The notes under the pieces were generated by a model, which saw only the letters and a list, made by a program, of their open reading frames with translations, did no database searches and had not been told where the DNA came from. Positions 12,175 to 24,181 of a stretch of 64,000 nt of DNA are shown piece by piece. The stretch spans positions 806,001-870,000 of the forward strand of contig LSAX01000010.1 in the NCBI GenBank assembly GCA_001557505.1. The letters are read 5' to 3'. Both the position numbers and the translations under genes were made by a program. Source of the DNA: Reticulascus tulasneorum. Lineage: Eukaryota; Ascomycota; Sordariomycetes; Glomerellales; Reticulascaceae. How positions within the stretch are numbered: the stretch's first letter is position 1; the number at the start of each line of letters is the position of its first letter.

Positions 12175-14117
12175 ATGATTCGCAAAGGCATAGTAAGGAT
12201 GGCTTCGGCCATCTTGACCCCTATCCTCATGCTGGCACCACTTGCGAAAGCAGTGGACTTGGCGACATGCAACGCCAACGTGCGAGATCGTCTTGGCAAT
12301 CAAACTCTCGCGCCTAACGATGCGATCTTCTACTTCAACGGCTCATCCTATATGTCAGAACCCAACAGACTGCGCCTTACAATCGAGGGTTGTCGCTCCA
12401 CCTGTCCCAAGCCCGACTTTGACCTCTACGGTGACATGTGGCCACGGCTCCTGACCTGGCTTGTTCCGGCACTTCTGCTCATCGGCAACGTACATGTACC
12501 TCGTGTGGGCAGTCTCAATCGCTTTTTCGTGGTATTGCACTTTGTGGGCGACCCCATCGATTCGGTCTGGTCGCTCCTCACCAAAGCTGAAGTCTGGAAC
12601 CGCTACTACGCGATTGCGATGCGGCATACGCCTCGTGGGCCAGACCGTGAGTCCGCGGCCCGCGCCTTAGCTGCTATGCTATCGGCTTTTGAAGAGCTCA
12701 CAAACGACATGGCTGCCGTGCAGCTAGAATTTGATGCCATGATGGCGGACTCCAGTTGCCAGTTGAGCAGAGAAGACCTGGATTACATCCTTCTTGAGGC
12801 TGCGGATGAGTTGGTGGACAGTCGGTCCAATGAAGTACTGCGTACAGTACTAGTCGTCATTAACTATTGCTGGACTGTTTTGGGTGCGCTGGTACCCGAG
12901 ATTGGTGGTGCGCAGTCGAGTCAGCCGGGAGGGCGGATCGGCACGGCGATGTATCTGTCTTGGCTAGTGACAGCAGTCCTTCTCAGCAACACCCTCTCTG
13001 GCTTCACTTCCCGACGGACATGCCTGAGAATTATGGAACGTTACTGTCGTACTCTCAAAGGCAGACATCGAGACCTCCATATATTCCCCAATAGCCCTCG
13101 CCTCTCGTCGCAGTCTGGCTGGACGATCGGTAACAAGCCCAAACCCAAGGTAACTCAGCCTGTCGATTTTATCGATTCTCAGCCTTGGACTGGGAGCGTC
13201 TATAGTTTCCGGCCGCACAAAAGACTCATTCCTGCAAGTGCAAACGATCGGTCGTCCGCATACCTCCTGGCCTTGTCCGTTGCACCCGTTATCGTCGCTG
13301 CGACATGTGCCTTCGTGATCATCTTTTTCACACCAACTGTCGGCCTTGGATGTCGTACGCTCTGGGTCATTGGAAACACGACAGGGCTTTTTCTCAGCGC
13401 CGGGCTCACAGCGTTGATTAACAAGATTGCCACAGGAAAACTTGCGTGGTATCTCACGATTGCGAAAGACGGACTCATCGGCGTGCCATCTGTTACTATT
13501 ATCGTCCTTTCGTCTATCGGCATGTTTAATACGTGTTGGTGCTGGTAAGCTGCTCTTCTCCATCATTTGCAGAGCGAAGCTAACCGTCTTGATTCAGGAG
13601 CGGAGTTTATTCTCGCGGTTATGCGAATGCATTTGTCATGCTTGATCCTGTAGACGAACGCCTTTATAATGCACACCACATCTACCCGGCTATGGTTGGT
13701 GCCTGTCTTCTTCTGCAGCTTACCATCTACGGCCTCATGCACCATATGATGAGTTCTGGTGCAAAAGTCTTTCGTCCGGACGAAGACTATAAGATGGACC
13801 AGTACCGTCGGATCCATGGCCTCGGATCCCCTGAGTCGGAGATGAAATCGAGCCCGGATGGTGAACGTGTTCGCAAGATGAGGTCTGCCAGCGATGCAGC
13901 CGAGTTGCTGCTACCTGCTCCTGCTATCAGCCCATACATCAGTCCCAGGTTATCGCCACAAACACAGCGGCGAGGATCGGGCTCACCATCAGATTACTTT
14001 GCAGCAGGAACTCAGGCTAGACGTCAAGCAGATAGCGAGAGCTTGTATGGTGGGACTCCTGAATGGCGAACGTCGGATCAGCCTTTGCTTGGATCACCGG
14101 TTCTTGGTCGGAGGTAA
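12175..14117 (+). CDS. Polytopic membrane protein with signal peptide, function unknown
   Basis: Exons 12175-13544 and 13598-14117 join in phase (TG|G) to give 629 residues. The N terminus is a signal peptide (hydrophobic ASAILTPILMLAPLAKA). A short luminal segment with Cys and two N-glycosylation sequons (NQT, NGS) follows. About seven membrane segments are visible, for example LLTWLVPALLLIGNV, TVLVVINYCWTVLGALV, LALSVAPVIVAATCAFVIIF and, in exon 2, MVGACLLLQLTIYGL. The last 110 residues are Ser/Pro-rich and probably cytosolic. It resembles the conserved fungal integral membrane proteins of unassigned function. No transport motif is recognised. Confidence 0.85.
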
Positions 14118-14700
14118 CATGATTACTTGACAGAAGGACCTATTGTAAAAGTACAGTTAGATTTAGTATAGTTGCATTTCGTGTGTATTGAGAGACTGTA
14201 AAGCCATTCAGTCACATTAATAACGAATACAATCATAAACCAATTTGGCAGAGAATAACACAAGCAACTCAAAAGTCAACCTTCCCAGGTTCGGACTTGT
14301 GAGGAACCTTGGAAAAATCACGCCGCCAATCCTCGCAACTGATTTTTTTGGGCAGGATCTGATTACTTGATAGGAGAGTGATTATAATTCTACTGAATTT
14401 CCCAATTATCTTCAATTCTGCACAGCATTAGGTTCATGTTTGAGATCTGAAGCATTAACTCAACAACCATCCAGCATCGATTCGGATGACTGACGCTTAC
14501 TTCTCCAGAGGTTCCTATGCTGAATTCTATGCTTTACGCTGCATAATTGAAGAAATTCTGACATGTATGTGAACTTCTATGACCTACGTTGGAAGAACGT
14601 GTCGTTGCTTCTACGATCGCCCGCGAGGAATTCGTGCTGGGGCCGTACATGATATTCCTACCAATCAACCTAGCCGCGGCTTATATTTCGCTCTAGTAAC
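14118..14700. other. Convergent intergenic stretch
   Basis: It lies between the 3' ends of the membrane protein and the hydrolase. The 101-codon open frame at 14579-14884 is largely antisense to the hydrolase's last exon and is not counted. Nothing else is seen. Confidence 0.6.
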
Positions 14701-16234
14701 TCAAAATCCGTTCGTGGATAAAAATTCGAAGATCTCTTTATACGCAGCTCGTGCGCTGAAACCCAAGTTCAATCCATGGGCCGTCTCGGGGAAGCTAATC
14801 GTCTTGAACGACTTGGCTTGGGAGAATACAAGCGAAGCTGGCGTATCAAGTACTCCATCACAGCTGCGTAAGTTGAAGAATTAGCAATATGTTTTTAAGT
14901 TGGAGACGAAAACTCTGGGGTGCGAGGCTTACTCTGATGTGCAGAATATGAAGTCAAACTTTCCCGAAATGATCTATTTAATACGCGTCAGTCCTGGTCT
15001 CACCCGGATCAGGCGCCACATACCAATGTCGGACCAGTATAAGAGAAGGGTAGCCCGGCTTGGCCACCCGTCAGAAGCTCCAATAGAGCGGCCGGAGCCT
15101 TGTTCGCATCTGCGTACTTGGCTACCTTGGGATCGTATCCGGGCTGCTTGAAAAAGCTAAAGGCTTATTTAGCATTTTCCTCCTGCTTGGATGTTTGACT
15201 GGGTGGCTCACGTGTTCACCGAAGCGTAAATGTCTACAGGAGTAAGGTACCCCTATTCATGAAAATGTTAGCAATGAGTCTGAACCAGCCATATCATAGC
15301 AGAATAATGACCTACGGTATCTAGTTGGCGCCATTTTCCGGGGTGCTGCTTGGCGGCGATGCGGAACTGTGCAGCTAGTAAGAAGCCATTGAGATTCAAG
15401 GCCGTGGCATTCAAGCTGAAGCCTGTAGATGCAATACGTCAGATCAGGCAATTTGAATCATCAATTTCGAGCATGATAACAGACCTGTAAGGACAAGAGC
15501 ATCCGCGGTCGAAGGGTCAGCAGCAACGGCCGCCATGGAGGTGGCGCTACCATAGCTGTGTCCAATATATATAACTTTCGCTGGTTTTCCAATATCCAAG
15601 GTATACTTGCCATCCTTGATGAGGCGTGTAAGCTCCCGCAGTATGGCCTCTTGGATGGAGATCTGATTTTTATAGCCGGATATGCTAGTACCTGTGAACA
15701 AAATATCAAGTTACTAGACTCTTAGGACAAACTTACACTGACGACTCGCCGACACCGAGACGATCATAAAAGAAAACTGAATAGCCCAGATCTGTGGCAT
15801 AGTTGGCGAAGCTATACGTGTCTGGGTCAATCTGAGGGTTCCAGTATCTTTGGTCCGAGTCAGCATCTTTCAAAGCATTTCTTCAGCTGGAAAACTTACT
15901 TGCGATCAAAATTCAACCCATGCGTTGCAATGATGACTGTATCTTTCTTTGAACTTGGCTGGCCACGTCCTGGCTGGCAAAAAGTGCCTGCAATGGTGTA
16001 TGTTGCTGTCTCAGTGACTGAACCAGAGAAGGCAGCATCGGGAGGTGGCGGTGATCTACTGGTGGCAGTGTCGATAAAATTGGCAACATCGAAGTCAGAC
16101 GTAAAATGCGGGAAAGCGTATACCAAATTTGTTGATGTGACGGTCACGGGAATTTTGTATGACTTGCAAGACTTGCCCAGGGCCGAACCAGCAAAGGCGA
16201 CCAGGGGGAGGATACGAAAGATGGTGGACTTCAT
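14701..16234 (-). CDS. Secreted alpha/beta hydrolase (eight exons)
   Basis: Eight exons (16234-15900, 15847-15737, 15684-15485, 15422-15316, 15252-15212, 15156-15024, 14973-14933, 14863-14701) join in phase to a 376-residue protein. Two exons are only 41 nt. An N-terminal signal peptide (IFRILPLVAFAGSALG) is followed by ATHGLNFDRKYWNP, the oxyanion-side loop of alpha/beta hydrolases. The nucleophile elbow is IGHSYGSATS (catalytic Ser). The acid is probably in SDCDGVLD, and the His is in FPETAHGLNL near the C terminus. The substrate is unknown; family members are esterases, lipases or peptidases. The chain ends at TGA 14703-14701, so this gene occupies about 560 bases that look intergenic at first glance. 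Confidence 0.85.
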
Positions 16235-17918
16235 TGCTGGTTATTCGACAAGGTTGAGAGTCCGGTTGATCAAGATGATGCAGTGATATCAGGCACCATA
16301 CCAAAGGATATCAGATTCACTTTATATCTACAGATGTAAGGCTGATAATAAAACAACTGCGTCGCTTCAGGGCACGCAATCTCATGAATTGGGTGATGAC
16401 TGATCCAGCTTAGCCATATTGGAAACGCACATTGCGCTACTGCAGCACTCCCAGCCCAGATATTTGGAATAAGAAGCACAGAGGAAGTACAGGTAGTGTA
16501 TTTTGGGACGGCCAGAGTGAGTGAGCACCGTGCTCATGAATTTGACCGTGGAGAAGAAGGGCTTGGGTGCGGTATGCGGTTGTGCCTGCATACCTCTGCC
16601 ATAGTCGGTTAGTGCGGCATATCTGGCAGCAAACTTCAACGCGAACTTGGGCTTATTAATAGCCACCCCTTACAAAACCGATCACTAAACAGCCAGCCGA
16701 GATTATGTATTTGGGCTTCTCACCGACTACGTGCATAGCTCGGCCCCTTGCATCGACCCTCTGCCTCGGTATCATCCATTGACAATGGTACGATGATTTT
16801 AAGCATCGGCGTGGAGCGCAAATACGAGACTAATGTGCAATTCATTGGCCTATTGACTGTTCAATGATCCGCATGGTAACATTCATTTGCTTGGCACATG
16901 CCATCTTGAGATGGTTGTCATGAGCGCTGACTAAAATGCCTTACTCAATAACCTGATGGCTTGCATGAGGAATGATTAGCCAAGCCCATTAAATAGCGGC
17001 TGGTATTTCGCCTAGCATTGCCAAATGGCTTCAGGAGACAACTTAAGGTCAGCATCAGGACCTGCACCGCCTAAGAGCCCCGGCACTTTGATTCGGAGTT
17101 CCGATTTGATGTGACGGTATCGGCCCCTTGGCGGGGCCGAAGCAACTGGTTTGATGCGGCCGAAGTTGGCACGCACGAGATGAGACATATAAAGTGACTT
17201 ACACTTACAGATACCTGCCTATCACTACGACGTAGAATTATCAGTCGTCAACAGCACTCTTTGGCATGCCCCTCATGATTCATGGTTCGAAATCAAGGCC
17301 AATGACGCTCCAATTGTCGATGAATACGATGTTGCCCACTCTAATGCTGATGGCCTAGCACGTTGTCGACTGATGTAATCTAGAGCAGGCTCGTCGTGGT
17401 GTCGATTAGAAGAGTCTGATCTCCCATTAGCTGGATGTACTGTAATCGACGAAGCATAGTTCGAACATTGAAACAACATAGCCAACTTACTAAGAGACGG
17501 GCGGAGAAGTAGAGACTCGCACTGACAATTGGCCCGAGTAATATTTGGGGCATGTTGACATCATTGAAGAAGAAAAAGGGTACAGTTAACCATTCTTGAG
17601 TCTGTCAATGACTAGGTGTCCCCGTTCGCTTGCTTAACTTCATGTATTTGCTACGCCTACTTAATCCCTGGCATGGAAGACAAATTAAATCGTGATACAC
17701 ATTAAACGTCGCTGAATATAAAGTAGAAGCCAGTCTACCTAAGGTTCGGGATCCTAGATACCGAGTTATGTTGTTGCCAGCAGCTTATCTGCCTTTGTTA
17801 GATGCTAATAGCAGGGAAGCCACGACTTGTGTGATGGAGATTGTGACTTCCTGGATAACTCATTGTTGCAGTTCTTACTTCTAACTTAAAGTGTCACATC
17901 CATTTCTTAGGAGCATAA
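16235..17918. other. Gene-free stretch, 1.7 kb
   Basis: It holds the hydrolase 5' flank and the region before the tRNA gene. A 94-codon open frame at 16382-16666 (-) lacks an ATG and splice partners. I see no supported gene. Confidence 0.5.
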
Positions 17919-17990
17919 TCCGATATGGTGTAGTGGCTAGCATTTCGCCCTCTCAAGGCGAAGACACGAGTTCGATTCTCGTTATCGGAA
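17919..17990 (+). tRNA. trnE-CTC: tRNA-Glu (anticodon CTC)
   Basis: A full cloverleaf is visible. The acceptor stem TCCGATA pairs with TATCGGA, with discriminator A at 17990. The D arm carries a box A-like TGGTGTAGTGG. The anticodon stem CGCC/GGCG encloses the loop CTCTCAA, giving anticodon CTC. The T arm is GAG-TTCGATT-CTC and contains box B. There is no intron. The anticodon reads GAG glutamate codons. A run of seven T residues follows at 18000-18006. Confidence 0.96.
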
Positions 17991-17999
17991 TCACCGTTC

Positions 18000-18006
18000 T
18001 TTTTTT
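18000..18006 (+). terminator. RNA polymerase III terminator of tRNA-Glu
   Basis: Seven consecutive T residues start ten bases after the tRNA 3' end, the usual Pol III stop signal. Confidence 0.85.
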
Positions 18007-18366
18007 GTTGTTTAGAATATCTTGCCACTAAGGATACTTAGATGACCGGTCTTACCTGCCTACCTAGGTACGTAAGTACGTTAATAATGTGCTTTGCATT
18101 TAGCAAAGAGCTTTCGAAGAAAACAAAGTGAAACCTGGGATTTAGCGTGGTTTACGGGAGCAGTTTCTTTCTCAGATGCTTAAGATTGTGAAGACGCAGA
18201 ATTGCATACGAAGGCTTTCGCTATTTGGAGTACTACTACTACCAGGAAAAAGAGCAACTGGCAGAACGGTTTGGATTTATTCAGTTTCAGCATAAATCAA
18301 TTCTGAACATATCATCTTCGTAAACAGTCTTGCATTTAGTACGTATGCTGTTTCCAACAGTCGGAC
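18007..18366. other. Intergenic stretch, 360 nt
   Basis: It lies between the tRNA terminator and the stop codon of the small gene on the minus strand, and probably holds that gene's 3' untranslated region. Nothing else is recognised. Confidence 0.5.
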
Positions 18367-18537
18367 TCAACACCCACCACCACCGTCGCCACCACCACCG
18401 CCGTAGTGCCCTACGCCATGATGTCGCCTTTTGCTCTTGTAGTAACTGCTCTGGGCCACGGCAGGGCGGGGGCCGTAGTGTTGGGCTGGCTGGCTGTAGT
18501 ACTGTTGCTTTGACCGCGATCTAAATGGGATGCACAT
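18367..18537 (-). CDS. 56-residue Tyr/His/Gly-rich small protein
   Basis: A single exon of 57 codons starts in a good context (CACCATG) and stops at TGA 18369-18367. The protein starts MCIPFRSRSKQ, has a Tyr/Gln/Pro middle (YYSQPAQHYG), a basic patch (KSKRRHH) and a C-terminal Gly run with one Asp, ending in Cys. The N-terminal Met-Cys may be lipidated, but that is inference. The composition is uneven, and TATAAA lies about 245 bases upstream on the same strand. Filamentous fungi carry small proteins of this general kind, usually unannotated. The function is unknown. The chance-ORF alternative is weakened by the start context and the non-random codon pattern. Confidence 0.6.
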   Translation of the reverse strand: MCIPFRSRSKQQYYSQPAQHYGPRPAVAQSSYYKSKRRHHGVGHYGGGGGDGGGGC

Positions 18538-19449
18538 GGTGGAATAAGATCGCTCCTCTGCGAACTTCAGTTGTTCGTTTGTGATTGTTGAGCATAGTCA
18601 AAGAACCTCTTTAGAATCGGGGTTGTGCGACTCTTTGGTTCTAGTGCGATCCCTCTGTTGTCGTATCGAGGGGCAAAGAACTATTTCAAGTCAAGAGTTC
18701 AAGAAGTATGATGAGATAGCGTACTGTGTGGCAGAATGAAGATTGAGAGAGGCATAAATGCGAGCAGACGATTCTCAACTTTATACTCTGAGCTCAGCTG
18801 CATGACGACGTTGAGGCGGGTCGCGGGGCTGAATACTTTCTAAACATGAACAAAATAGAGCTGTTTGATGACGCCAGGGTCAGCCTGCAACATGCAGAGC
18901 TAATCGGACTAGAGTGGGTTCTAGAAGGCAAGGCATTGGTGATCTTGATCGATGATCGGGGCTGTGCACGCTATCTGGGCGTGTTGGGCAAAAATGCGCC
19001 TTGCGAAATTGCCGATCAGGGATCAACTAATTAGTGCTCAGGAGTGTGGTTGTAGGCTTTTAGATCCGAACAATACGGCAGGCTTCCTTGATGGCTCATG
19101 GCGAGAAAGGGCATGATCTTTGCTCCCAAGAAACGAAGAATGTTTTCATAATTTAATAATTCCATTCAACTCGATAGAATGCCCGTTAGATTGCATCTCA
19201 ATTCGCAAATTTCGCACAACTTTGTAGTTGATATCACGGCGGGGAGGTGGCTTAGCGTGCTAGGATTCGCTCCAGATCCGTCTTCAAACTGGCTCATCGT
19301 CGTATCCAATATTATATTTAGGATTCACACTAAACGGGCCATCTTTTTTATCTTTATCAACGGGACACCTGTAGATACGAGATCATGGAATCGTAAATGG
19401 ATATATACTTTGCTTTTAAGCTCCGCTGATCATCATGCTGGTTAAATAC
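18538..19449. other. Intergenic stretch, 0.9 kb
   Basis: It contains the putative promoter and leader of the small gene and the 3' flank of the amidase gene. No further gene is seen. Confidence 0.5.
18780..18785 (-). promoter_or_regulatory. TATAAA box, possibly for the 56-residue protein gene
   Basis: The minus strand reads GTATAAAG here. It is 243 bases before the ATG at 18537, which would imply a leader of about 200 bases. No other minus-strand gene lies between. Confidence 0.35.
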
Positions 19450-21521
19450 TCAATGTCTCATGCTCCTTTTTACCAATACTTCTCCGCCACTCGTGCTGCT
19501 ATAGCCTGCTATTGACTTCTTTACGATGCCTGCTTTATACAAATCTTCGACAAGAGAGAATATCAGGCCATCGCACCCCTTCGCCGCCATAAAGTCAACG
19601 GTTACGGGGAGCAGCTCTGTATGGTTTGTGATGGAGGAGAAATAAGTTGTCTCACCAACTATAGTGGGATTCTCGTTAGCAAAGCGCGCAGATGATTAGA
19701 AAAAGGCCGCAATAAACTTACTCGGTACAACCATATCTGGGATCTCAGCCATGATAGAGTAGCTTCCCGGGTCGAGGCCCCAAGGTGGTAACGGAATAGA
19801 CCTGTATACATTGCGATAGGTCGTTCCGGCCTGGCTCCCAATATACATGATCAAACTGCTTGAGCAGGTTTCCGCGTCTGGCATGAGTATTTCCTCTTTG
19901 AACCAGTTCATAAACAGTGTCTTGTTAGCTACCGCGGTCTCGATAGTCTCGGGACTACTCGCACCGTACGCCCAACGAAGGAGTGGAACAGGATCGACAG
20001 CAGGCAGGCGGCCATCGTGGACAGCCGCGTAGTCACGATAGAAGGGGTCGCGGAGGTTCTTGATTTCGTTCTGCGAGATCAAAATAGGGTAGGTGAGATT
20101 CAGTAGCTGAGTGAACGGCATCTCCACCGGGCCGGTGGTGGACCACGACTCAGTAAGGTTAAGGGCGGTTACGTTCGCGGAGATGAAATCGGAGACTGTG
20201 GCAAGAAAATCAATCAGAAGCTGATCACCAGGCTTCTCTGCGGTTTGAGGCCAGCCAATTGCCAGGATCGACGACGGGTAGTTGCTGGTGAAAGTAATGT
20301 TGTCGCCATACATGGCTTTCGCTGCAGTTGCCCATAGAATTGGATCTTTCGTGAGGAGTCCAGCGGTGTCGAGCTCAGGCGCCATAGGCATGGTGTGATC
20401 AAGTCTGACAATTCCTGTTGATGGACGGTTTCCGTAAAGTCCTTGGACTTGGGATGGGCCGCGGACACTGCCGCCTACCGGGAAGTTAGTTGACGCTCTT
20501 CATATCCGAAACAATGCGGTATAGCCTTACCTGTATCGGATCCGAGTGAGATATCGAGCCAACTGTATGCTCCCTCTCCTGCGCCGGCTCCTGCAGAGCT
20601 GGAACTTGCGTCTTGATATCCGTCTCCACGGGGGTTGAAAGGTGCGTGGTAGTCTACCCAATCGGCTGTTGCAGTCTCTCCGTTGGCAAATTGGGATGTG
20701 ATCATCTTCCCGACAATAATAGCACCAGCATCAATGAGTTTCTTGACAGGGAACGCTGTGTTTTCTGCTGGAGGATAGAGGTGATACCAAGCCCGGTTAC
20801 CATTGCTGGTTCGGAGGCCTTTTAGATCATAGATGTCTTTCACTCCGAGGCGGACACCTGCTGAAATTAGCTTGTGACTTGGGGGTTGGAATTTATGATG
20901 CTTACCAGCCAGCGGCTTTTCCTCTGTCGCTGTATAGTACAGTCTAGACGGAACAGCGACAGCCAACGACTGTCCCGCGATGCCTGCAGGTAGAACAGAA
21001 TAGGAGCCGTCCAGAGCCTCAATAACGGTCTCAGTAAACGCGCCTTGAGTGTCTGCGTAAAGCCGGTATGCCTGGTGAAGATCTCCGGAGGGCGCCATGA
21101 AGTAAGGACCGATGGGAATTAGTTCGGAAGCTTCCACAACCGGGACTACCGTACAGTTCGGCGAACTGTACGAGCGGCGCCTCAACTTTCTGGCGGATCC
21201 AACCTGCTGGATAAAGCTATGCTCGAGGAAGGCTGACTGATATACGTCATCTTCAGTAGTGAAGTTCGCCACCAGTATGGAGACATCAGCGGCAGCAACG
21301 TCGCCAGTCGTTTGGAGTACGGTGATCGGAACAAACTCGATTTCTTCTGAGAGGGTCTTTGGATAAGGTAGCGTTCCTATCGACTCTGGTGGGATATAAT
21401 ACGCCACATCGTTCAAAAACACGGTTGTTCCTGTTGTAGATAATCCGGCTATGACACTAGAGATAAGATATGCAGCAACTGGCAGAGCAGCCATTGGCCG
21501 TGAGGAAGATGAAAGATGCAT
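19450..21521 (-). CDS. Secreted amidase-signature (AS) family hydrolase
   Basis: Four exons (21521-20906, 20860-20531, 20474-19722, 19658-19450) join in phase to 635 residues. A signal peptide ([17 protein letters not shown]) starts the protein and N-glycosylation sequons follow. The AS core begins about residue 205. [10 protein letters not shown] holds the catalytic Lys, the Ser run in [11 protein letters not shown] should hold the cis-Ser, and SLGSDTGGSVRGP carries the nucleophilic Ser. The core's junction falls exactly in DT|GGSV, which supports the exon model. Family members hydrolyse amides by the Ser-cisSer-Lys triad; the natural substrate is unknown. The long N-terminal region before the core is typical of fungal secreted amidases. 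The alternative name glutamyl-tRNA amidotransferase A would be misleading for a secreted protein. Confidence 0.9.
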
Positions 21522-23329
21522 GGTTCCTGAGATCTACACGATTCGAATAGAGTAGAGACAAAACTTCATGACTGAACTGGACGCAGGGAGAGAATATATA
21601 TAGCCAATACGTCTCGATTGCATTCGGACTTCTACTCTAGTGCTAGAAATCCAATCAAGTAGCTTCATGCAGGGAATTTTCAGCTTCATCCACACGTTTG
21701 CAGGTACTCAATACCTCCAGAAGGCAAAAGTCAATTCCGGTATCGAAAGCGTTTGCCAGCTTTGACATGCAACCAACGTACGATTTTGCATGTGAGACCC
21801 GCACACGATTAGATTAGTAGCTGTAAAAGACATAACTAACAGAAAACAATCCCAGAGGCTGGTTCGGATCGTGGTCTACTACTATCCCGGTAGAACCTAG
21901 AGCTTAAAGTGTAGAAATTTCACTCTGCTTCGAGCTAGGTTACCCGCTCCATTTTCGTAGCTTCGACTACAGAGTACATCAGGTCCACTCGGACCAGTTT
22001 TTCCGGGCTAGAGATCAAGCTTTTCCCAGGCTGTTTTCTTGCTGGCGAAAGACTGAATCGTATGATAGAGCTTCAAACTCGACCTGCTACCATCATTGCC
22101 AGACTGCCCATCGGTGTTTAATCTACTCATTACACCTACTGTGTTCAACAAACGGCGACACGTGACCCGGAGATAGTTGCGAACTGTGTGTTCGCATCAT
22201 CACTCCCTAAAAAATGCAAGCTATGATCACACCATGTAGTGTTACACTAGGCCCTCGTAAAAAATAACCATGCCAACTGGCTCATTTTTCGCGTCTCGAT
22301 CATGATGTCTGCTAAGCCCAAGATAAAGTGAAGCAGTTCAAAAGATATCGCATGGAAAAGATCGATGGCAGCATGCGGAAGAAAGAAAAATATGCTTGAT
22401 CCTCGGACAAAGCGTCAGAAGCCACTCTTTCTGCTCATAAAAATCCAAGGTCGTCTTTGCATTTCAGCTGTGGGCATTCCAGCCTCATGAATTGCACAAC
22501 ACCACAACGCGTGGCCTCGTGGATCGGGTTGTTCTTGCCCGGCAGTGATACTTTCAATTGGTTGTTGTTCTCCATCGCAAAGCTTAAAGTAAGACAAATC
22601 GACGCCAATATGCTACTAGACGATCTAGCCCCATTTACGATGGATTTGGACCTTTGAGCTGCGCTAGGACAGAGTCTCGACCGTGCTCAAAGCTGCCCCG
22701 CACACCTTGGATTCCCCTGCAAAGTCAAGAAAAGGCCTCAAGTGCCACTCTTGTGTCATAGATGATTCGCCTGAGGTCGTTAGAAGGCTATTGGGTGCAC
22801 AGGCTTTGCCAGCTCTGCCGACTTGGACGGCTCGGTGGTGCCGTCATCAAGCACAACAAATCACATATAAGCTAGACACAACGTCCCTCACATCGCCGAG
22901 TGAGCCGTAGAGGACCGGAATTTGGTGGGGCAAATGGTGAGGCTGAAAACTTTCGATGGTAGCTCACTGCGGTACATCAAGCTACCGATCTGGCGGCCAA
23001 ACTTTGGAAGCGGTCAACAAGTCTGGACTGTAGTGATAGCCAGTCTTCCGCAAAGCGTGGCGCCATAACTCGTGCGCGCTACAAAAACGACACGAGAGTT
23101 GATCTGATCTTGGATACGCCTAGCACGTGTCTGGATGATGATATGGCGCTTGCAATTCAGTCGTACATAGGCTAAGCTCATAATCTGGGCTGTATAGATA
23201 TTATGTTTCCTTCGGTCTGTGCGTTGATGCTTATCGCACAACTACCCTCGCGTAATCGACACACGAGGATGGTTCCGTACTTTTCAAATTCACGAGGACG
23301 CAAATGACTTGAACGGTCTCCTTCTCTAA
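21522..23329. other. Gene-free stretch, 1.8 kb
   Basis: Apart from the TATA-like site of the amidase promoter, I see no gene. Open frames are short and lack splice partners. Confidence 0.55.
21595..21602 (-). promoter_or_regulatory. TATA-like box before the amidase gene
   Basis: TATATATA lies 74 bases upstream of the amidase ATG. On the minus strand it is immediately preceded by ATTGG, a CCAAT element in reverse. Confidence 0.45.
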
Positions 23330-24181
23330 TTAGTTGAACACTACGGTTTTCGTCTTATTGATGAATACCTTGCCTTCGGCATACCATTTGACAGCCGCAG
23401 CTAAGACCTGACTTTCAATGTTGGAGCCTTCATCCACCAGTTCCTTTGCGCTCATACTGTGATCGACCCTCGAGACGCGCTGCTCGATTATAGGACCTTC
23501 GTCCAGATCTGCCGTTACGAAATGGGCCGTCGCGCCGATGATCTTGACGCCGCGATCGTAGGCCTGGTGGTATGGCTTCGCACCTTTGAAAGACGGCAAG
23601 AAGCTGTGGTGGATATTGATGATCTTCCCTGACATAGCTGCGCACAAGGTAGGTGATAGGACCTGCATGTACCTGGCCAACACCACGAGCTCAATATTGT
23701 GCTCCTTGATGAGATCCAAGATTTTCTGCTCCTGGTCCGCCTTGGTCTCCTTCGTCACTGGCAGATGACAGAACTCAATGCCGTAGTTTTGTGCCAGCTG
23801 CTTGAACTCGGGGTGATTGGAAACAATGATCGGGATTTCAATGCGTAGTTGGCCAGTTTTGGTGCGGAACAGCAAGTCATTCAGGCAGTGTCCGATCTTG
23901 GAAACCATGATCAGCACGCGCAGCTTCTGAGCCACTGGTCGGATGTCGTAGTCCATCTTGAGATCTGCAGCGAGCTTCTCAAAAGGCTCGGCAAGGTGTG
24001 CCGTCGAATCTGTCTCGGTCGGACCGAAGTGGACGCGCATGAAAAACTTTTGCGATACGGGATCGCTGAATTGCTGCAAGTCCAGCACGTTGAGCTTGAG
24101 TGCCGCCAGCACGCCGGTCACGGCGTGCACGATGCCCGGCTTATCCGGGCATGAGAGCGTGAGAATCTGGCTGCTCGCCAT
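23330..24181 (-). CDS. purU: Formyltetrahydrofolate deformylase
   Basis: This intronless gene encodes 283 residues, the usual family length. An N-terminal ACT domain (ILTLSCPDKPGIVHAVTGVL, residues 5-24 onward) is followed by a formyl-transferase fold. The catalytic trio is visible: Asn in KIINIHHS, His in the following HHSFLPSFKGA, and Asp in TADLDEGPI. The enzyme hydrolyses 10-formyltetrahydrofolate to tetrahydrofolate and formate, balancing one-carbon pools and supplying formate for purine synthesis. The family is mainly bacterial but widespread in ascomycetes. No mitochondrial targeting sequence is evident. Confidence 0.96.
   Translation of the reverse strand: MASSQILTLSCPDKPGIVHAVTGVLAALKLNVLDLQQFSDPVSQKFFMRVHFGPTETDSTAHLAEPFEKLAADLKMDYDIRPVAQKLRVLIMVSKIGHCLNDLLFRTKTGQLRIEIPIIVSNHPEFKQLAQNYGIEFCHLPVTKETKADQEQKILDLIKEHNIELVVLARYMQVLSPTLCAAMSGKIINIHHSFLPSFKGAKPYHQAYDRGVKIIGATAHFVTADLDEGPIIEQRVSRVDHSMSAKELVDEGSNIESQVLAAAVKWYAEGKVFINKTKTVVFN

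Noticed and set aside
16382..16666. 94-codon open frame upstream of the hydrolase
   Set aside because: It starts with GTG and no exon chain or family could be assigned.
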